64,000 nt of DNA, taken from the NCBI RefSeq assembly GCF_002964785.1, contig NZ_PQCC01000004.1, forward strand, positions 588,176 to 652,175, read 5' to 3'. Both the position numbers and the translations under genes were made by a program. The notes under the pieces were generated by a model. That model saw only the letters and a program-made list of their open reading frames with translations. It had not been told where the DNA came from and ran no database searches. Source of the stretch: Pseudoalteromonas sp. T1lg48. Lineage in GTDB: Bacteria; Pseudomonadota; Gammaproteobacteria; Enterobacterales; Alteromonadaceae. Of this stretch, positions 60,921-64,000 are shown in pieces. The number at the start of each line of letters is the position of its first letter. Position 1 is the stretch's first letter.

Positions 60921-63107
60921 CTAGCCTTTGTTAAACAACTCACCACGGGCTTTGTGTAGCTTTTTATAGCTGTCGATCAAACGCAGGTGCTTGTCCAAGC
61001 CCTCTAGCTTCATATTGGTTGGGGTTAGGCCATAGAAACGCACCTCACCGCTGACCAAGCCCACAGCGTTTTCCATGGTTTCTTTGCCAAACATGCGTGA
61101 GAAGTTATGGATAAAGTCGGCCAACTCCATCTCTTCATCCAGGGTTACTTCAAGCACCGCGTTCACGGCTTGATAGAACAAGCCACGCTCAACCGTGTTG
61201 TCGTTGTATTGTAAGAAGTCACCCACCAGCTCGATGGCCTCTTCCAACTCGCCCAGTGCCAGGTAAATCAGAATCTTAAGTTCAAGAATGGTCAACTGTC
61301 CCCACACGGTGTTTTCATCAAACTCAACACCGATGAGGGTGATGATGTCGATGTAGTTATCCAGCTGACTTTCTTCCAAACGCTCTACCAAGGCGGCCAG
61401 TGCATCGTCCGATAGCGAGTGCAGATTCAAGATATCTTCACGGTATTGCAGTGCCTTGTTGGTGTTATCCCAAATCAGGTCTTCCACCGGGTATACTTCT
61501 GAAAAGTCCGGCACAAGAATACGACATGCGCTGCCGATTTCTGTAAATTCAGCAATATATGCCTCTTTACCCAGCGCCTTTAAAATGCCAAACAAGGCGT
61601 CGCTTTCTTCTTCGTTAGTGCCCGAGAAATCCCATTCGACAAAATCGTAATCCGCTTTCGCGCTGAAGAAACGCCATGAGATCACACCGGTTGAGTCAAT
61701 AAAGTGCTCAACGAAGTTTTCCGGCTCAGACACGGCCATTGAGTTAAACGTTGGCTTCGGCACATCGTTCAGGCCTTCGAAGCTACGACCTTGCAGCAAC
61801 TCTGTGAGGCTGCGCTCTAACGCAACTTCCAGGCTTGGATGCGCACCGAATGAGGCAAATACCCCACCGGTTCTTGGGTTCATCAGGGTCACACACATAA
61901 CTGGGAATTGACCACCCAGTGACGCGTCCTTAACAACAATCGGGAAGCCCTGCTCTTCGAGCTTTTCGATACCCTCAACAATGTCCGGGTACTTGGCCAG
62001 CACCTCTTGTGGTACGTCCGGCAGCACAATTTCTTGCTCTATAATCTGGCGTTTAATCGCGCGCTCGAAGATTTCAGACAAACACTGAACTTTCGCCTCG
62101 TTGAGGTTATTCCCCGCACTCATACCGTTACTCAAGAACAAGTTCTCGATCAGGTTTTGCGGGAAGTAAACCGTTTCGCCGTCTGAGTGGCGCGTATATG
62201 GAATCGAACACACACCACGGTCAACACGGCCCGAGTTGGTATCAACCAAATGCGATGCCTGCAGTTCACCGTCCGGGTTGTAAATCTCTAAACAGTAGTC
62301 GTCTAAGATCCCCTCTGGCAGGGCATCGTCTGCACCCGCTTGGAACCACTTTTCATTGGGGTAATGGACGAAGTCGCTGTGTGCGATCTCTTCACCCAGG
62401 TACTGATCGTTGTAGAAGAAGTTGCAGCTTAGGCGCTCGATAAACTCACCCAGTGCGGAGCAAAGGGCACTTTCTTTGGTTGCGCCTTTACCGTTAGTGA
62501 AACACATGGGTGAAGCCGCATCACGGATGTGCAAAGACCATACATGCGGAACGATATTGCGCCACGACGCCACTTCAATCTTCATCCCCAAATCGGCCAG
62601 CATGGCGGTCATGTTCTGGATTGTTTGCTCAAGCGGTAAGTCTTTACCCAAAATGTAGGTGCTGTGATCAAGGTCGGCCTCCACCATCAGCATGGCTTGG
62701 GCATCTTCGTCGATATTCTCTACCGGATCGATTTGGAACTCAGGTCCTGTTTGCACCACGCGCTTAACCGTACAACGCTCGATTGAGCGCAAAATACCTT
62801 GGCGGTCTTTGTCAGAAATACTCTCTGGTAACTCAACCTGAATTTTAAAGATCTGATTGTAGCGATCTTCCGGATCTATGATGTTGTTTTGCGAAATGCG
62901 AATACCATCGGTTGGAATTTCTCGACTGTTGCAATACACCTTCACAAAGTAAGCTGCGCACAAAGCCGATGATGCCAGAAAGTAATCAAACGGGCTGGGT
63001 GCAGAGCCATCGCCTTTATAACGTATCGGCTGATCGGCAATCACGGTGAAGTCATCAAACTTGGCTTCAAGTCTGAGGTTATCGAGAAAATTAACTTTAA
63101 TTTCCAT
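60921..63107 (-). CDS. ycaO: OsmC-YcaO fusion protein
   Basis: 728 residues. N-terminal OsmC-like domain (about 1-140; APSPFDYFLASSALCAAYFVKVYC with a Cys, then RCTVKRVV with the second Cys near 110) followed by a full YcaO domain (about 150-590; RDAASPMCFTNGKGATKESALCSALGEFIERLSCNFF with ATP-binding Glu residues, then SEIFERAIKRQI) and a C-terminal helical part. E. coli YcaO lacks the OsmC part and helps RimO in beta-methylthiolation of ribosomal protein S12. A peroxidase/YcaO fusion is found in many Alteromonadales; a redox or sulfur-handling role for the OsmC part is inference. Confidence 0.88.
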   Translation of the reverse strand: MEIKVNFLDNLRLEAKFDDFTVIADQPIRYKGDGSAPSPFDYFLASSALCAAYFVKVYCNSREIPTDGIRISQNNIIDPEDRYNQIFKIQVELPESISDKDRQGILRSIERCTVKRVVQTGPEFQIDPVENIDEDAQAMLMVEADLDHSTYILGKDLPLEQTIQNMTAMLADLGMKIEVASWRNIVPHVWSLHIRDAASPMCFTNGKGATKESALCSALGEFIERLSCNFFYNDQYLGEEIAHSDFVHYPNEKWFQAGADDALPEGILDDYCLEIYNPDGELQASHLVDTNSGRVDRGVCSIPYTRHSDGETVYFPQNLIENLFLSNGMSAGNNLNEAKVQCLSEIFERAIKRQIIEQEIVLPDVPQEVLAKYPDIVEGIEKLEEQGFPIVVKDASLGGQFPVMCVTLMNPRTGGVFASFGAHPSLEVALERSLTELLQGRSFEGLNDVPKPTFNSMAVSEPENFVEHFIDSTGVISWRFFSAKADYDFVEWDFSGTNEEESDALFGILKALGKEAYIAEFTEIGSACRILVPDFSEVYPVEDLIWDNTNKALQYREDILNLHSLSDDALAALVERLEESQLDNYIDIITLIGVEFDENTVWGQLTILELKILIYLALGELEEAIELVGDFLQYNDNTVERGLFYQAVNAVLEVTLDEEMELADFIHNFSRMFGKETMENAVGLVSGEVRFYGLTPTNMKLEGLDKHLRLIDSYKKLHKARGELFNKG

Positions 63108-63288
63108 GTGTTATCGGTACTCTAAAAATCGCAATGACCGAGCTTGCCAGCGCTGCTAAGCAGACTGGGTGGCAATATCGGTCAATCTAATGAATTTAAT
63201 GTTCCAATTATCGTCTTTTTGCGTGCAATCGTCTTGGTTTATTTTGGAATTATATAAATCAAAACTAAAAAGAGACCTTGGATTCGGT

Positions 63289-63312
63289 GCTAGCGAGTAG
63301 TCACTCACTAGC
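63289..63312 (-). terminator. Hairpin downstream of the small lipoprotein gene
   Basis: GCTAGCGAGT (63289-63298) and ACTCACTAGC (63303-63312) pair with one mismatch and a 4-base loop, 16 bases beyond the lipoprotein stop. No T-run, so termination is tentative. Confidence 0.4.
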
Positions 63313-63327
63313 AATATAAAGTGGGGT

Positions 63328-63672
63328 TTACTTTTCTACCGGCTCAAAGCGTAAAGACATCAAGCCTAAATCGCGCACCAGTACGTCACCGTCTTCTATC
63401 AACCAGGTTTGTTCTTCATTACCCGATTTAAACACCAGGTAGTCACCCGATTTAAGCTCACGCACAAAGATTTCGTCAAACTCGGTGCGCTGACCATCCG
63501 CTTCGATAAAGTTCTCGCCGATGTAGATTTTTTTCGCGCCTGCCAGTTCCGACAAGGCATTAAATACCTTGTTGTCAGAGGTGCTGACATAGTGCCCTTC
63601 ATACCCATGGCCACCACAGCCAAACATAAATAATGAGGTTAAAACGATGAGGGTATATTTGAAGTACTGCAT
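63328..63672 (-). CDS. Small lipoprotein, uncharacterised
   Basis: 114 residues with lipobox (SLFMFGC, Cys near residue 19) followed by GGHGYEGHYVS. The mature part is beta-rich (KIYIGENFIEADG, YLVFKSGNEEQTWLIEDG), possibly a small sandwich domain. I do not recognise a family. It lies upstream of the OsmC-YcaO gene on the same strand, 220 bases away. Confidence 0.65.
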   Translation of the reverse strand: MQYFKYTLIVLTSLFMFGCGGHGYEGHYVSTSDNKVFNALSELAGAKKIYIGENFIEADGQRTEFDEIFVRELKSGDYLVFKSGNEEQTWLIEDGDVLVRDLGLMSLRFEPVEK

Positions 63673-63760
63673 ATCTGTCGCTCGATTTTGTAAAACATAG
63701 TCCCCGCTAAAGGGGCGGTTAATTTTACATCATCTCGGATGCGATACCAATACGTAAAAA

Positions 63761-63780
63761 AAGGGCCGCTTGTGCGGCCA
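63761..63780 (-). terminator. Rho-independent terminator, minus strand
   Basis: GGCCGC and GCGGCC separated by four bases, followed on the minus strand by a run of seven T. It would end a gene that enters from beyond the right edge. Confidence 0.65.
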
Positions 63781-63781
63781 T

Positions 63782-64000
63782 AGGGTCTGTTTATCTTTGC
63801 GGTTTACTTTATGTTCAATCTAAACGCATTCTGATCACGACGCTCGTTATGATGCATAGTCATTCTATGTTCATAGCGAGTAACACAGAGCAGGATGCGT
63901 TTAGATGAACCCGTAGGGCAGCGCTTGTAGCGCATTTCTACTGTGTTGTTACATGTTTATGTAGAATAACTACACCACACATGTGCCGCCTTGTATAAAT
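63782..64000. repeat. Nested-palindrome MITE-like element, cut by the window edge
   Basis: It begins with AGGGTCTGTTTATCTT (also found at 9,846). Inside, ATCTAAACGCAT (63818-63829) pairs with ATGCGTTTAGAT (63895-63906), and a second near-palindrome CTCGTTATGA / TCATAGCGAG lies within that loop, so a long cruciform is possible. After 63,955 the module TGTAGAATAACTACA and GCCGCCTTGT matches the inside of the element at 5462-5623. No coding frame. The right end is outside the window. Confidence 0.6.

Overview
The window looks like chromosomal DNA from a marine, heterotrophic gammaproteobacterium of the Alteromonadales type (Shewanella / Pseudoalteromonas / Alteromonas relatives). This is an inference from gene content: a Dld-II type D-lactate dehydrogenase, DUF3019 and DUF2986 proteins, an OsmC-YcaO fusion, two very large secreted proteases with GlyGly-CTERM-like tails, a tricorn-type protease, sulfatases, an octaheme cytochrome, and small palindromic intergenic repeats common in that order. 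I see no phage, plasmid, transposase, rRNA, tRNA or CRISPR signal. Dense operons, short intergenic hairpins and many secreted or outer-membrane products dominate.

Layout. 1-1,000: the tail of a GNAT acetyltransferase and a lone HEPN-motif protein. 1.2-5.4 kb: nucleoside salvage, with deoB-deoD (deoD carries a one-base frameshift) divergent from udk-nupC. 5.4-9.9 kb: a MITE-like repeat, a periplasmic solute-binding protein and a tricorn-type protease. 9.9-17.9 kb: a ten-gene minus-strand operon in which adjacent genes overlap or nearly touch. It joins a thermostable-hemolysin-family protein, an AMP-dependent ligase, a heme-oxygenase-like diiron enzyme and an SDR reductase to a TPR protein, an OmpR/QseC-type two-component system, a cupredoxin, a polytopic membrane protein and a beta-rich outer-membrane protein. 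A PmrA-like direct repeat lies just upstream.

18-28.6 kb: a HEAT-repeat lipoprotein, an M36 (fungalysin-type) metalloprotease, a small lipoprotein, two beta-barrel proteins, an octaheme-TPR cytochrome and an ICMT-like methyltransferase. 28.6-32 kb: two divergent sulfatases. 32-35.7 kb: acpH, a cold-shock gene, a frameshifted alpha/beta hydrolase and a VanX-type dipeptidase. 35.8-41.1 kb: a 1,770-residue subtilase. 41.5-44.6 kb: a MipA/OmpV-DUF3019-response regulator-histidine kinase cassette. 45-49.3 kb: a GH114 glycosidase, a DUF1232 protein and the D-lactate dehydrogenase.

49.4-57.1 kb: a GH3 N-acetylglucosaminidase followed by a D-glutamate / 5-oxoproline module (DUF1445, PxpA, DUF4392, D-amino-acid aminotransferase), two small membrane proteins facing it, and an M20 dipeptidase. 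With the VanX-type enzyme this suggests use of peptidoglycan-derived sugars and D-amino acids. 57-64 kb: YdhR, two uncharacterised proteins, a DUF2986 protein, OsmC-YcaO, a lipoprotein, and a second repeat element running off the right edge.

The strongest candidates for undescribed biology are the ten-gene operon with its putative operator and the D-glutamate module that splits the two halves of the eukaryotic D-glutamate cyclase around PxpA. Two genes (deoD and the alpha/beta hydrolase) each lack what looks like one G/C base, so sequencing error must be excluded before calling them pseudogenes.
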